A stretch of DNA of 64,000 nt from Guyanagaster necrorhizus (Eukaryota; Basidiomycota; Agaricomycetes; Agaricales; Physalacriaceae), in contig NW_025064915.1 of the NCBI RefSeq assembly GCF_019112545.1, positions 287,115 through 351,114 of the forward strand. Reading direction: 5' to 3'. Position 1 is the stretch's first letter. Each line of letters opens with the position of its first letter. The notes below the pieces were generated by a model. It was not told the DNA's origin, did no database searches, and worked only from the letters and a program-made list of their open reading frames with translations. Below are positions 1-11,006 of the stretch, piece after piece. Position numbers and translations under genes: made by a program.

Positions 1-1
1 C

Positions 2-1813
2 ATCGATGTCGTAACAGACCACAAGAACCTTGAATACTTCGCCACCACTAAGATTCTAACCCGCCGACAGGTCCACTGGTCCGAATACCTATCCCAGTTC
101 AACTTAGTAATCCGGTTCTGCCCTGGAAAACTTGGTGGGAAACCGGATGCGCTCACTAGACGATGGGACATCTACCCTAAAGAGGGGGATAGCCAATATG
201 CCCAAATCAACCCGCACAATTTCCGACCCATGTTCACCCAAGAACAACTCTCCGCGTCACTCCGAGCAACCTATCTCGAAGGCCCCACCCTACGGGCTAG
301 TGCCATCATGAATATCGACAAACTCCACACCAATATCAGACAAGCACAATCCTCTGATGCTATGTCCTCCGACGGCCTCCACCAGGCCAAGGCCGCCTCC
401 GAATCCTCTCCCTCTCAATGGTCCATTGACGAATCCAACATCCTTCGCTTCGAAGGCCGCATCCACATCCCGGACTCCGATGATCTCCGTCTCCGTATAC
501 TACAGAACAATCATGACCACATCTTGGCAGGTCACTTTGGTCAAAACCAGACATTAGAACTAGTCTGGCGGAACTACACCTGGCCAAAGATGCATGAATA
601 TGTCCGACACTATGTTAAGTCCTGCACAGTTTGTGGGCGCAACAAGGCACCCAGACACCACCCCTATGGGTTACTGAAACCTCTGCCAGTTCCCAAACGG
701 CCATGGGATTCCATTTCCATGGACTTCATTGAACAACTACCAGACTCCAACAGATTCACCGCCATCTTAGTAGTCATAGACCGAGCTAGCAAGCAAGCCA
801 TCTTCATTCCCACTCATGACACCATCAACTCCATAGAGCTCGCCCAACTTTTCCTTATCCACGTATTCTCCAAACATGGGGTACCCAGTCACATCACATC
901 TGACCGCGGCTCCAAATTCATCTCCCAATTTACTCGCACCTTAGCCGTGGCCCTTGACATGGAACTCCACCTTACCTCTGGTTATCATCCGGAGGCCAAC
1001 GGCCAAACTGAACGAGCAAACCAAACTCTGGAACAATACATCCGCATCTACTGCTCCTACCAGCAGGACAACTGGGACACCCTCTTACCCATTGCTGAAT
1101 TCGCCTACAATAATGCCCCTAACGCATCCACCGGAATTTTCCCATTCTTCGCTAACAAGGGTTACCACCCCAACATCACCGTTCACCCTGAAAAGGATAT
1201 CGCCTCTGCCTGGGCCTGAGATTTTGCGGTCAACCTTGATGAACTCCATCAATTACTGAAGGATGAAATTTCTGAAGCCCAGTCTCGCTACAAGACCCAA
1301 GCAGATAAGCACCGGATTCCGGCACCTCCGTTCACAGTGGGAGACAAGGTCTACCTCAGCTCCAAACATATCAAAACCACCTGCCCAACCAGAAAATTCT
1401 TGGAGAAATACCTTGGTCCTTTCGAAATCATAGCCCAACCTGGTACCCACTTCTTTACCCTGAGGCTTCTGCCGGACCTCCGGTCCATTCACCCCGTCTT
1501 CCATGTGTCACAATTGGAACCCATAGAAGAAAACACCATTCCCAACCGAATCCAACCACCACCGCCTCCAGTCGAAGTTGATGGAGAAGAACATTTTGAA
1601 ATAGCCCAAATCCTTGACTCTAAACTGGACCACCGGTTCCGCTGCCCACTGCTGTACAAAATCCAGTGGCTAGGATACGAAGGTACCAATGAAGAATTTG
1701 CTTGGTTACCGGCCTCCGAGTTCTCCGCCGATGAATTTATTGAAGAATTCCATCATCGACACCCAGGCAAACCAGGACCCTTGTCCAAAGTCATTCAAAC
1801 ATCCCATTCCTAA
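2..1813 (+). pseudogene. Element A pol C-terminus: RNase H end, integrase, chromodomain (one in-frame stop)
   Basis: The frame enters from the left with an RNase H tail (TDHKNLEYF, then RRQ..W). The integrase follows: an HHCC zinc-binding module (HDHILAGH, then CTVC) near 511-640, then a DDE core with Asp in SMDFIEQL (about 718), Asp in TSDRGSKF (about 900) and Glu in QTERANQTLEQY (about 1030). An in-frame TGA at 1217-1219 lies where relatives usually have Arg (A-stop-DFAVNLDEL), so it is probably a decayed CGA. The frame resumes at once and runs through a GPY-like region to a C-terminal chromodomain (YKIQWLGYEG, then FAWLP; about 1655-1780). Stop at 1811-1813. Known role: insertion of element cDNA, with the chromodomain thought to guide it to modified chromatin. 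The single TGA probably inactivates this copy unless it is read through. Confidence 0.9.
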
Positions 1814-2095
1814 TACAATGCTACTCTGGACACCACCAGCCCCCACCTTACCATTTCAATCACTTTTACACTTTCAAAATCGAAATCTTGTATTTATATT
1901 TCTTTCTCCACTACCAACATCCGATGCCCTTTCTATATACATTTCATACAAAAGATATTACAAAGAAGCAGAACCCGAACTCTCCCCCTGCTCCTTCAAC
2001 TCCTCTATATCCTCGTCCAGCCCCTTCAACATTGCCTCCCGAAGATCCTCCACCTCCTGATCCCTCTCATCCTTGAAAATCAGTCGGGCCTTCTT

Positions 2096-3272
2096 TCAGG
2101 CCTCCACCTCGGACTCCGAAAACAGCTCCAAAGGAGACGACATATCGTCAGAACCATAGTCATCTTGAAGACCTGCTACAGTACCACGAACATCCACCAC
2201 CTTGTCTGCCAACTCATCCATGCGACGCATCAACTTGCGTATCAATTTTGAAAGTTGGTGGAGACCGGCGGAGACCTCCACACTGCTGATCACCTTACTT
2301 GCGGTGACACCCTTGTTGAATGAACAGGCAGTTTTCTTGACCTTGCAGCGAGAGCAAGTCCGCCCTCGACCGGCGTCTTCGGTTACCAGTCGTGCATAAC
2401 ACCATGCGCCATCTTGATGACAATGCACACAACTCCCTGAAAACAAAAGCTAAGTTAAGCCATGGAAGAAAACCAAGACACTTACTTTCACCATCCAACA
2501 ATTCTTCGCCCTCCGCTGGCCCTGCCACTTCCAACTTTGCCTGCTTTTTGGGGCTAATGATTGCCTCTGTCTCACTGTCATCCACTACGCCCCTCGACCT
2601 GAACGTGCGTTTATGTCCCTTCTCTGCTGGAACCGCTGCCCTCCTTTTCCCCTCCCGCACTCTCTTCCTCCTCTCCAGGGTCCCCTCGGATTCCTCGGAC
2701 TCATCGTCCCTCTCAGTCCCCTTCACCTGCTCATCATCGGACTCCGGAGGCATATGGCGAGTCACCTTCTTGAAGCGAAGACCGGGGCCAGGACCATACC
2801 GTTCCGCCAAAACTTGATGCAGCTGAAAATCAGTGGCCTCCGCGGGGGTCATCAGCAATCCATCCTCCATAACCATCCCCTCTGGCTCTACCTCCTCAGC
2901 CTCAGCCCTCACCGCTGCCTCCGTGGCCTCCCTCTCCTCAGCTGCCCTCCGAGCTGCCTCTCTCAATGCCTCCTCTGCCTCCTTAGCCCACCTCTCCGCG
3001 GCTTGCCGAACCTCCTCCCTCTTCCTCTCCAATTCCTCTTTCTGCTCCTTTTTCCGTGCCTCCCAGGCCACACGGTCCGCCCAGACCCTTTCCTCCCGCT
3101 CTTGCTCCCTTTGCCATTCCAAATGACTCTCCACGGCCTCCGCGTATTCTTCCTCCATGGCCTCCCATTCTAGACGAAACAATTCCTTGGCCTCTTCAGG
3201 GCCATCGGGGGTGGATCCCCTCACCAGAGGCTCGGGAGTGCATGAGCGACGATACGTGGTGAGCGATGACAT
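2096..3272 (-). CDS. Spliced antisense gene inside element A: Glu/Arg-rich coiled coil plus Cys-rich zinc-binding tail
   Basis: This open frame runs opposite to pol, between the pol stop and the 3' LTR. I place the start at 3272 (MSSLTTYRR); an upstream in-frame ATG at 3344 is possible. Exon 1 is 3272-2486, then a 49-nt intron with GTAAGT and TTTCAG ends (2485-2437), then exon 2 at 2436-2096. The phases join cleanly to give about 375 residues. The middle is a long charged helix rich in Glu, Arg and Ala (likely coiled coil), followed by an acidic and basic stretch. After the splice comes a Cys cluster (CVHC, six residues on C, then CSRC and KVKKTAC) that could bind zinc, then a second short helix. 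I do not recognise a function. It is intact although pol in the same copy is broken, which suggests it is a real accessory gene of the element. A captured host gene is an alternative. Confidence 0.65.
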
Positions 3273-3395
3273 AGGCGATGATGGTGATTTCAGATCAAGA
3301 TATAAAACTCCCACGGCCACTAACAATCCTCCATGTGGCCCCACCGGCCATCGGGATCAGCGCTCTTGAGGGCAAGAACACTAAGGGGGGGATAC

Positions 3396-3887
3396 TGTTA
3401 CACGCATGCCGCCGGCCTCTGTGTCACCTCAACCAACCATGAATTCTATCACGCTACCCACCGGACTCCGGCGGCTTCCCATTACCTACTAATTTCATTT
3501 CACCATTATCATTTCACATCTGTATTTCACATTGTAATACCTAGACCCCGAACTTAGTAGTGAATATTCACACCGGAACCCAATGGAACCCGACTCGGAA
3601 TTAGCTACCATTAGTATATAAAGCCATGTATATCACCGTAACTACTCAGTTCGAATATCAACTTGGATAAGCCATCTACACTTCATACTCACTCCTCCCT
3701 ATCTCATCCGTCGGATTCCGCTCCGAAGAATACTCCTGTTCACTTCTCTGACAGAACTCTGTTCTGTCCATCCAGATCCTTGGGCTCCGACTCAAGGGTG
3801 ACGTTGCCAATAGCTTCGTCAACGCCCACACACTCCGCCGGACTCTGCATGTGCACTCAAGCCCACTCGATTGGCACATTCCTAACA
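3396..3887 (+). repeat. 3' LTR of element A
   Basis: This 492-bp segment starts TGTTA and ends TAACA, a perfect 5-bp terminal inverted repeat. It follows a G-rich polypurine tract (AAGGGGGGGA). A TATA-like TAGTATATAAAG near 3611 would be the promoter. Sequence beyond 3887 is internal to element B. The matching 5' LTR lies outside the window. Confidence 0.8.
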
Positions 3888-6006
3888 GGAGCCAACAAAG
3901 AAAAAGGAGCTCCAATCTTTCCTTGGCTTCACAAATTTCTACCGACGCTTTATACGAGACTACAGCAAGATCGTCTGACCCATGACGCAGTTGACAGGTA
4001 ACGCCCCCTGGACCTGGGGGTTATCCCAACAGACCGCCTTCAACAACCTCAAGCAATGGTTAGCTGAGGACGTAGTACTCGCTATACCAACAAACGATGG
4101 GAAGTTCAAGGTGGAGGCAGACTCTAGCGAAGGCGCGATCAGCGCCGTCCTATCTCAGGAACAAGAGGGGAAATGGAGACCAGTCGCTTTCCTCTCCAAG
4201 GCACTATCAGTCACGGAAAGAAACTACAAAATATATGATAAGGAGCTACTCGCCATTATGCTAGCTCTTGAGGAGTGGCGACACTACCTGATTGGGGCCT
4301 CAGAAACCTTCGAGATATGGACAGACCATCAAAACCTGCACTATTTCCGACAACCACAGAAATTGAACCGGCGACAGGCACGATGGGTTACTGAATTGAC
4401 TCAATTTCAGTACACCTTACATCATAAGCCGGGCACCGCCAACAAGAAGGCAGACCTGTTAAGCCAAAGAGCAGATCATGATCAGGGAGGAAGAGATAAC
4501 GAGAGAGTAGTAATTCTCTGACCGGAGCACTTCCACGCAATGATCATGCCAACAGAAGACGAGATCCATGAACAGATCAAGAGTGCAACTCGTGACCCTC
4601 ACAGATGGGATCAACGTATCACTCCCTCTCTCAATCATGAACAAGGACTAACAATGGAAGGAGGAATGATCCGGTATGATGGGCGAATCTATATACTCCG
4701 AGAACCCAGTCTCCGAGGGGAAATAATCGCACAGTACCATGACCACGTGATGGCGGGACACCCAGGAATAGCAAAAACAAAAGAGTTAGTACTATGGGAT
4801 TATTGGTGGCCGAAACTCGACAAAGACGTCACCAACTATGTCAAGGCATGCGAGGCCTATCAAAGGGGAAAGTCATCTACTCAACCCCGAGCCGCGCCCC
4901 TACACCCGAATGAAATCCCCAGTGCCCCGTGGACCCACATATCCATTGACATGATCACCAGACTACCAGAGAGTCAAGGATATGACGCCATCATCGTTAT
5001 CGTTGATCGGTTTTCAAAGGCCATCGTACCAATCGCCTGCTCCACGGAACTTACCTCCGAGGGCTGAGTGAAAATCCTACGAGACGAGGTGTATGCAAAG
5101 TACGGAATGCCACAGGTCGTCATCTCCGATCGAGGACCTCAGTTTGTCTCGAAATTCATGACAGACCTATATCGTTTGCTCAACATTCGCCAAAACACAT
5201 CCACAGCATATCACCCCCAAACTGATGGACAAACCGAATGAGTCAACCAGGAAGTTGAAAAATACTTACGACTATTTATCAACTACCGACAGGATGACTG
5301 GACCGAATGGCTAGCCCTTGCCGCATTTCAACACAACAATCGCATACACTCCACTACAGGGAAAACCCCATTCTTCATTAACCACAGGCGTCATCCCCAT
5401 CTTTTCCAAAAAACACAGCTCCAGACCACCACTCCGGCCTCCAAAGATTTTGCCAATACGATGCAAACTATACACACAGAAACAAAAACGGCCCTCGAAA
5501 AAGCAGCAGCAACAATGAAAAAGCAGTATGACAAACACAAGAAACCCTCATACAACTACGCTGTCAACGACCAAGTCTGGCTTGACACAACAAACCTCCA
5601 CCTCCCACGACCCCGACAAAAGCTAGCAGATAAGCGTACTGGTCCCTTCCGTATCATTTCCAAAGTTGGTGCCTCCGCCTACAAGCTAAAACTCCCAAAC
5701 ACCTGGAAAATTCACAACATATTCAATGAAATTCTTCTCACACCCTTCATTGCACCCGCGTTCCCTAACCAACAGAAGCCGCCTCCCCCACCTCCATTAC
5801 TTGTCGACGACGAGGAACACTACGAAATCGACCAAGTCCTCAATCATAAACTACATAAAGTTAAAGCGAGAGGGGGTGGCATGACAACCACAGTCGACTA
5901 TCTGGTCAGTTGGAAAGGGTACGGGCCGGAATCCAATCAATGGATCAACAAAAAGCACATGTCAGCGGACAAAGCCATACGGGACTACGAACTATCCCTT
6001 AATTAA
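3888..6006 (+). pseudogene. Element B pol: RT end, RNase H, integrase, chromodomain (four TGA stops, no frameshift)
   Basis: A single frame starts in the RT thumb ([12 protein letters not shown]) and continues into RNase H (VEADSSEGAI, YDKELLAIMLALEEW, WTDHQNLHYF; about 4110-4340). The integrase zinc module (HDHVMAGH, then CEAY) follows at about 4740-4860; the last ligand is Tyr instead of Cys. The DDE core is at about 4930-5270 (SIDMITRLP, SDRGPQF, NQEVEKYL). The C-terminal chromodomain is at 5890-6000 (YLVSWKGYG, SNQWI). Four in-frame TGA codons lie at 3976, 4519, 5065 and 5239, with no TAA, TAG or frameshift. Relatives have Arg at such places, so these look like CGA-to-TGA changes. Stop at 6004-6006. 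Confidence 0.9.
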
Positions 6007-6039
6007 GCCATCAGGACGATGGTCTTAAGGAGGGGGTAA

Positions 6040-6461
6040 TGTTATGATTTTTCCTCATTCTCGCATTCTAGCCCCTATCGATGCTTAGTCAAGGCATGGT
6101 GGGAAGAGATTGGTCAGCATAAAGAACTTATTCTCTTCGCCCATACAACGAGCTTGACGACGCACAGCTGCCCTTTTATGTACAACAACGGTGCTCAAGG
6201 ACAACGGACACCATGGACACAAGTCGATACAATAAGTAGTAGTATTTTTAACCTCACACAAACAGTATTTAAGGCTCGTAGCTCTTGCTGGAGAAACTCA
6301 GCTTCAAGCTAAAGTTTATACACACCATTCTACCTCGAGTCAACTTCTGACCTTGAGTCACGAACCGCAGATATATCCGAGTGGACCCAGTTGATTCCTC
6401 GAAGTGCGAAGGAACACCCGCTTACCACGTGTGTCTGCTCACGTGACGCTTGGGCTTAACA
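6040..6461 (+). repeat. 3' LTR of element B
   Basis: This 422-bp LTR starts TGTTATGATTTTTCC and ends CTTAACA (TGTTA/TAACA ends). A TATA-like TATTTAAG lies near 6265, and about 30 nt downstream is AGCTTCAAGCTAA (6300-6312), the presumed self-primer at the mRNA 5' end. Sequence to the right (ACAATTAGG onward) is host DNA. Confidence 0.85.
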
Positions 6462-7099
6462 ACAATTAGGTATTCATATGGTTTCAGAATGGACTAAGAT
6501 AAGTAGACATTCTCTTGAGGGATGAAGGGCATATTAGTGTACAACGACTGGTACCTAGAATTTTAAAATGACATTGTTTGGACTGGCGGTGTTCGTATTA
6601 TAATAAAGGCTGAGATAACTGTCCGAAAAGATCGAGCCTGAGCCTTCTGATCCGTCAACATCTTCGGAGAAATGGAGCAGACGCTTTGGGGTGGAGGTGA
6701 CACACGTGAAGTTGCGAAAAAGGTATTTTTGCCTCGCCGAGCTTCGGTAGCATTAGAGTCTGTCTGATGGGGCCCGAGAATAGTAGTGATATGCAATCTC
6801 ACCAACCATCAGGACCACTATCATCACCGTTACTCGGAGTGGTACAACTTGGACACAAACAACTAGGATGTCGTCAAAAGGACGCGGGCCATCTTTTCGA
6901 GATGACAGCTTTCGATCATCCGCGCTGGTGCAAAAAATAACGAGTGATTAGAGACGGCTGCAGATTGTCCATACGTTCGTCCATCAATCTGTGGATCGAC
7001 ATTCAGGATCATAGGAAGGTCAAAATACAAACATATTAGACGTCATAGCTTGACATGAAAATTACATCATTCGAGAAAGGTATTGTACTCTGCCATTGG
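6462..7099. other. Gap between element B and the first host gene
   Basis: About 640 bp with normal CpG content. I see no coding frame with splice signals or a recognisable motif. It probably holds the 3' flank of the minus-strand gene that follows. Confidence 0.5.
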
Positions 7100-8764
7100 T
7101 CAATCTGCCTGAGTCGTGGTCATCCCATCATCTCCTGTGTCTATAGTAGTTCCCCGAGTACGACCTGCCTGGAAACGCAAGACAGACAACTGCAAGGTTG
7201 GGAGAGGATTTTCCTGCCGCCCCGTTTTGCGCAGATTTAAGATCACACGAGACATAGAGATCGATAACGCCGCTGATGTTGGACCATGAAGAACGTTGTA
7301 TTTCCCCGGCTAGGGTATCAGGTTGTCAGTGCAAGCACAAGTTCGATGGAGAATACATACAGAGGCAAAACGGTATTCCAGCGCATTAGCGAGGCCAGTT
7401 GTAAGGACACTTTTGGAAGTCAGCCCGGTAAACGATGCAAAGAAGGAGTGGTACGTACACTACGAAGTACCACAACGAATCACGGACGACAATGGAAAGT
7501 AAAGACCGAGGCCCATACGCGCTCTCCATTTTAGGCACATTGAAATCTGATATTACTCTGTATGCAGCAAGGAGGAACATTATTGATTCGAAAACGGCTA
7601 TGGGAACCCTTCGAGTTGCAAGTTCAATTCTTATAAGCTAAGCCGTCGAAGAAGAAGACACTTACCAATAAGCATACAAGATATTCAATTTACTAGTCAA
7701 GGAACAGAGAAAGAAGCCAGGCACCGGCTCGTTAGTCCCTATGGAGAGTTTTTATCAGTATTCGTTACAGGAAGCAATTCAGTGAATCTCTCAGAGCACC
7801 TGTCGCACGATGTGCCTGGATTCCCAACACCGTCGAGCTGGCGGCCACGGTGAGAATGTACAAGACTATCACGGGCACTACAATGCGCTTCTTTCGACCA
7901 TATATTGCCCCAAGTCGAATTATAAGGACGATATCAGCGATGAAAACTTGTAGAGTTCCTGGAAAATTGAAATCATAAATTCGATAGAAAACGTCGACAA
8001 GCAATAATGATTTTAGTGTACCGTTGATGACGGTGATGTATCCGACCCATGCGAGACCTGCGATCTCCGTTCGAATCATCGATCAATGAAGTCATATAAT
8101 ACGCACAACTATCCAAATTCCAAAGGGTAAGAAATTTCATGTCTGGAACGATACGAGGTGCACGTACAACTGCGATAGGTCTTTTAGTCGTCGTTCAGGA
8201 TAAAAATGATGGCGGGGGGGGGACACTTACGTTATAAGTGGGTTTTGGAAGAAGATACCCTTGAATTCATGCCCAAAATTGAACCTTGGGCTAATTATCG
8301 ACGGATTATGCACATACCAACGACGTCAAATGTCTGTGAGAAAAGTACAAGATATCGATTCTAGACACGGATTAGCAACCTGAACTGAGCCAGTAAAGCC
8401 AAGGCGCACCACGAGAAATAGAAACTTGATCCAGGACCATCGGGATTGCTGGAAGATTCGTTCAGCATATCGGAGCAAGCATTAAGAGGCAAATGGTTTC
8501 CTACCCATATGAGAGAAATCTAAAAGTACTGTCAAATCAATTCACGTACGTATCGATGAAGAATTTACCTCATCGTCAAGTGTGATCGCATACTCCCACC
8601 ATGTCCAAGAGAATGAGAAGACTGTATGAGGGTTAAATGGGACATTTGGGATAATACAAGAGACAAAAAATTCTACCTGCTGTTGTGATAGTGATTTTGT
8701 GCCAGTGATAAGCAGTCAAAAGACGTTGTATAATAGCGCTCGCTGGGTTTTCGAGGAGGTCCAT
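7100..8764 (-). CDS. DUF6533-type seven-helix membrane protein (multi-exon)
   Basis: The start ATG at 8764 gives MDLLENPASAI. After the first splice the frame reads WTWWEYAITLDDEISLIW, the Y.ITLDDE.L.W signature at the start of DUF6533 proteins, then WSWIKFLFLVVRLG, a typical second helix. Later exons give further hydrophobic helices (VFIADIVLIIRLGAIYGRKK at about 7930-7880; VPIAVFESIMFLLAAYR at about 7620-7570; LLSIVVRDSLWYFVVYVPLL at about 7500-7440). The last exon carries the family's SMSRVILNLRK motif before a polar tail, with TGA at 7100-7102. At least eight short introns are needed, and the small exons between 8150 and 8330 are uncertain. The family is very common in Agaricomycetes and has no established function. 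It has no stop inside the exons I can trust, so I treat it as intact. Confidence 0.65.
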
Positions 8765-9280
8765 GGAAGTGTAGTTCTAGTGGGATTGGCTGCCAGATGA
8801 AGGGTTTATGCCTCGGCTCTGGTTATCAGCGCAAAGCAAAACTCGTGGTGATCAGATACTAGCAGGTGTTTCAGGGCATCCAAAGAGTGCAAAAGTATCA
8901 TCTGCCTGCGGTGCCTGGTTCATCATCAGACAGGGAAGTTCCCAAACACGAGAGAAAGAAAGTTCTCGAGCCAAGGTCACGGTTACGAGAAGCAATCTTT
9001 CCCTGAAACCTCGGGGAAATCAAGAGGTGATTGATTGAAATCAAACCAGACCTGCATCCCAGGTCCGTCGCCGCGCTGAGTTTGAAAACTCCCTTCTAAC
9101 AGTAACAATGCGCCTCAAGAACGCCTGGCGGGAACACATTACTTCGTGACAGTCACTGATGTCCGTAAAAGTTGAATTGATCAGGCGTCGTGTTAAGGAC
9201 AATCTTGGAATACCTGACGGTGAGCACGTCCCCGCTGCTCAATTACTACCCGTTCGACAACGCTGGATTCCTCTCACCTT
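8765..9280. promoter_or_regulatory. Divergent upstream region
   Basis: These 516 bp separate the minus-strand DUF6533 gene from the plus-strand MpaB-like pseudogene, so both promoters should lie here. I see no convincing gene. The short open frames have no family motif. Confidence 0.35.
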
Positions 9281-10555
9281 TTGACCATAATGATCCCACT
9301 TCTTGCTTCTGTTGTTCTTGTCTACCTTGCTACAGTTCGCTACCTTAGGTACCGGCGTCTGCATGCTGTGCAAGCCAGGATCCGTGCCAGCGCTAAGGAA
9401 CCTAGTCCTTCTGAAGCTCAGTCTGCTTTACAGGGAGTATTGTTGTACGACATGCCCTTCTTTATGCGCCTTGGGGCTTAAGTTGCACTCCCCAAAACAT
9501 ATGGGATCGTAAGCTGCTATGCGCCCCATTTTTTTTTTTAGTTATATTCATGTCGAAAGCCTTCCATCTCCGCTCTGCTATTGAAAACTTACGAAGAGGG
9601 TTACGGATGTGAATGCATTTCCCGCGTGTCCAGAGCATTGATCACAATTTGTTAAGACGGCCTTGCTTATCTCCACTTTCATCTCTTGTCCCTTGGAGCA
9701 TTCGCCAACGACAGCGGAATCAACACCGTGTCTCGGGCCGAGGGGCAATATTGCGCTTGCCCGAGTGAATTGGCTGCATAGACGCTACAATATCGTGAGC
9801 ATATCTTTCCAGTGTGGCCAATCGCGCTTTTGATATCAGAATCTTCGTAGTCAAATGATGATGTGTTGTATACGCTGGCTCTCTTTATTTTGGAGCCCAT
9901 GGTTCGCCCCGGATCTGCTATCGCTATCCACGACTCATAATTTCCTTAGCGTCTAGTGGCGTCCGTACAGCCCGGAGGAAGCAAACGTAAGGCACCACCA
10001 CTCCACTGCCTCACTGCGCTAACTTCCTCATGTGGAAGGATGTCGGTCGGCACATGAACATCAAAGAGATCCCTGAGACTCTCGGTGAATTAGAAGAATG
10101 GAGCAGAGTAAATCTGTTGCGTCTTTAATGAACTATCATCTCTGACTTTTATGATCAAGCAATATGAAAGCACCCATATGGTCCCGTCAGAGAGTAGAGA
10201 GTAGTCATCAGCTGGCCAACATGGCACTGGAATACATGAGCGCCCGAGTGCCAAATACACCTGGTGCAAGATCGTTGGTCAAAGATGTGTTTCTATGCCT
10301 TTTGGATGATCAGCTTCGAAATGCCATGATGTGAGCGCGCCTTGATACTCATCATTACGGAGATCTGAGAGGCTCGGGTCTATCAAAGACACCATTCGTC
10401 AGAAATCCACGTTGTTCACTCGTCCAAACAGTACGTGTCTTTTCGTCATCTGTTCAGTTCCTTATATCCCAGACCACAAGCAGCCATACGAGAAATGAAC
10501 CCAAAAAGCAGCTGAGTTATTCTCCGCAAGAAGAAAGACATAGGACACTATGGGT
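9281..10555 (+). pseudogene. Broken MpaB-family (ER-bound oxygenase, DUF2236-like) gene
   Basis: The first exon (9281-9478) encodes an N-terminal membrane helix followed by ATVRYLRYRRLHAV and YDMPFFMRL, the usual opening of fungal MpaB-like proteins. An in-frame TAA at 9479-9481 interrupts it. Directly after it the same frame reads VALPKTYGI, matching the family's FALFKTYGI. Further blocks in order are GNIALARVNWLHRRYNI (9744-9794), then an intron and NDDVLYTLALFILEP (about 9852-9898), then WKDVGRHMNIKEIPETLGEL (about 10030-10100), then LANMALEYMSARVP and LLDDQLRNAMM (10210-10331). These blocks keep family order, but stops and frame changes lie between them, including a TAG near 10195, and the C-terminus is unrecognisable. 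Relatives act in oxidative secondary metabolism (mpaB in mycophenolic acid synthesis). This copy is most likely dead. Confidence 0.7.
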
Positions 10556-11006
10556 ACGCAGCATATGTCAAACTTTTCACTCTGATGTCAACGATATGTT
10601 CTGCGCTGGACATGAAAGGCTGGTGCATCTACCTCACTATCATCAGTCTATATTATCGGATGATTGGCGGCCGGATATGGGTTCTCATGTATATCTGAAT
10701 CAGTTGTATTGCCAGACTCCGGTCGTTGCTGGAGACCATATGAATGAGCGCGTTTGGTATCAGGTGTAAAAGGCTTTGGCTGTACAGCGCAACTATATAA
10801 TACAATCCTTGTAAAGTCTAGTACGTACTCTAACATGATATGCATCAAGCCTTGTCTTGACAAATGTACAATAATCTATATGTAACGAGAAAGAATCCGT
10901 GACTCGACGGTGAGTGCTAAACATGGACTCGGATACGGCGCGGAATACGGCATAAATTTGAAATTTCGACTCATTTTATTCTTTACTTCAATCTGTGAGA
11001 TCCGGA
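10556..11006. other. Intergenic gap before TCF25/Rqc1
   Basis: About 450 bp with no supported gene. It contains the presumed promoter of the TCF25/Rqc1 gene at its right end. Confidence 0.4.

Larger units (their letters stand above)
1..3887 (+). mobile_element. Element A: 3' part of a Ty3/gypsy chromovirus LTR retrotransposon
   Basis: The left end is cut by the window. What remains is the end of RNase H, integrase, a chromodomain, a long non-pol stretch carrying an antisense gene, a polypurine tract (about 3383-3392) and a 3' LTR. The right LTR edge (3887) is followed at once by sequence from the middle of another element's reverse transcriptase, so A appears inserted into element B. Codon use and CpG content are those of young sequence, and only one stop breaks the pol frame. 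Confidence 0.9.
3888..6461 (+). mobile_element. Element B: 3' part of a Ty3/gypsy element, the CpG-rich relative of elements C-F
   Basis: It begins abruptly at the end of reverse transcriptase where element A was inserted, and continues through RNase H, integrase and chromodomain to its polypurine tract (AAGGAGGGGG, 6028-6037) and 3' LTR. Its protein and LTR match the elements at 33.5-64 kb but keep far more CpG dinucleotides, so it is the best local reference for the ancestral sequence. The 5' part should lie to the left of the window, beyond element A. Confidence 0.88.

Noticed and set aside
2613..3173. Plus-strand Leu/Pro/Ser-rich frames
   Set aside because: Antisense shadows of the Glu/Arg-rich coiled coil of element A's antisense gene.
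3982..6006. Possible alternative genetic code with TGA read as an amino acid
   Set aside because: Host genes in the same window use TGA as stop and the TGA sites in the elements fall at decayed CpG codons, so code change is not needed.
9679..9900. Minus-strand open frame of 73 codons
   Set aside because: It is the shadow of the MpaB-like coding blocks on the plus strand, which match the family.
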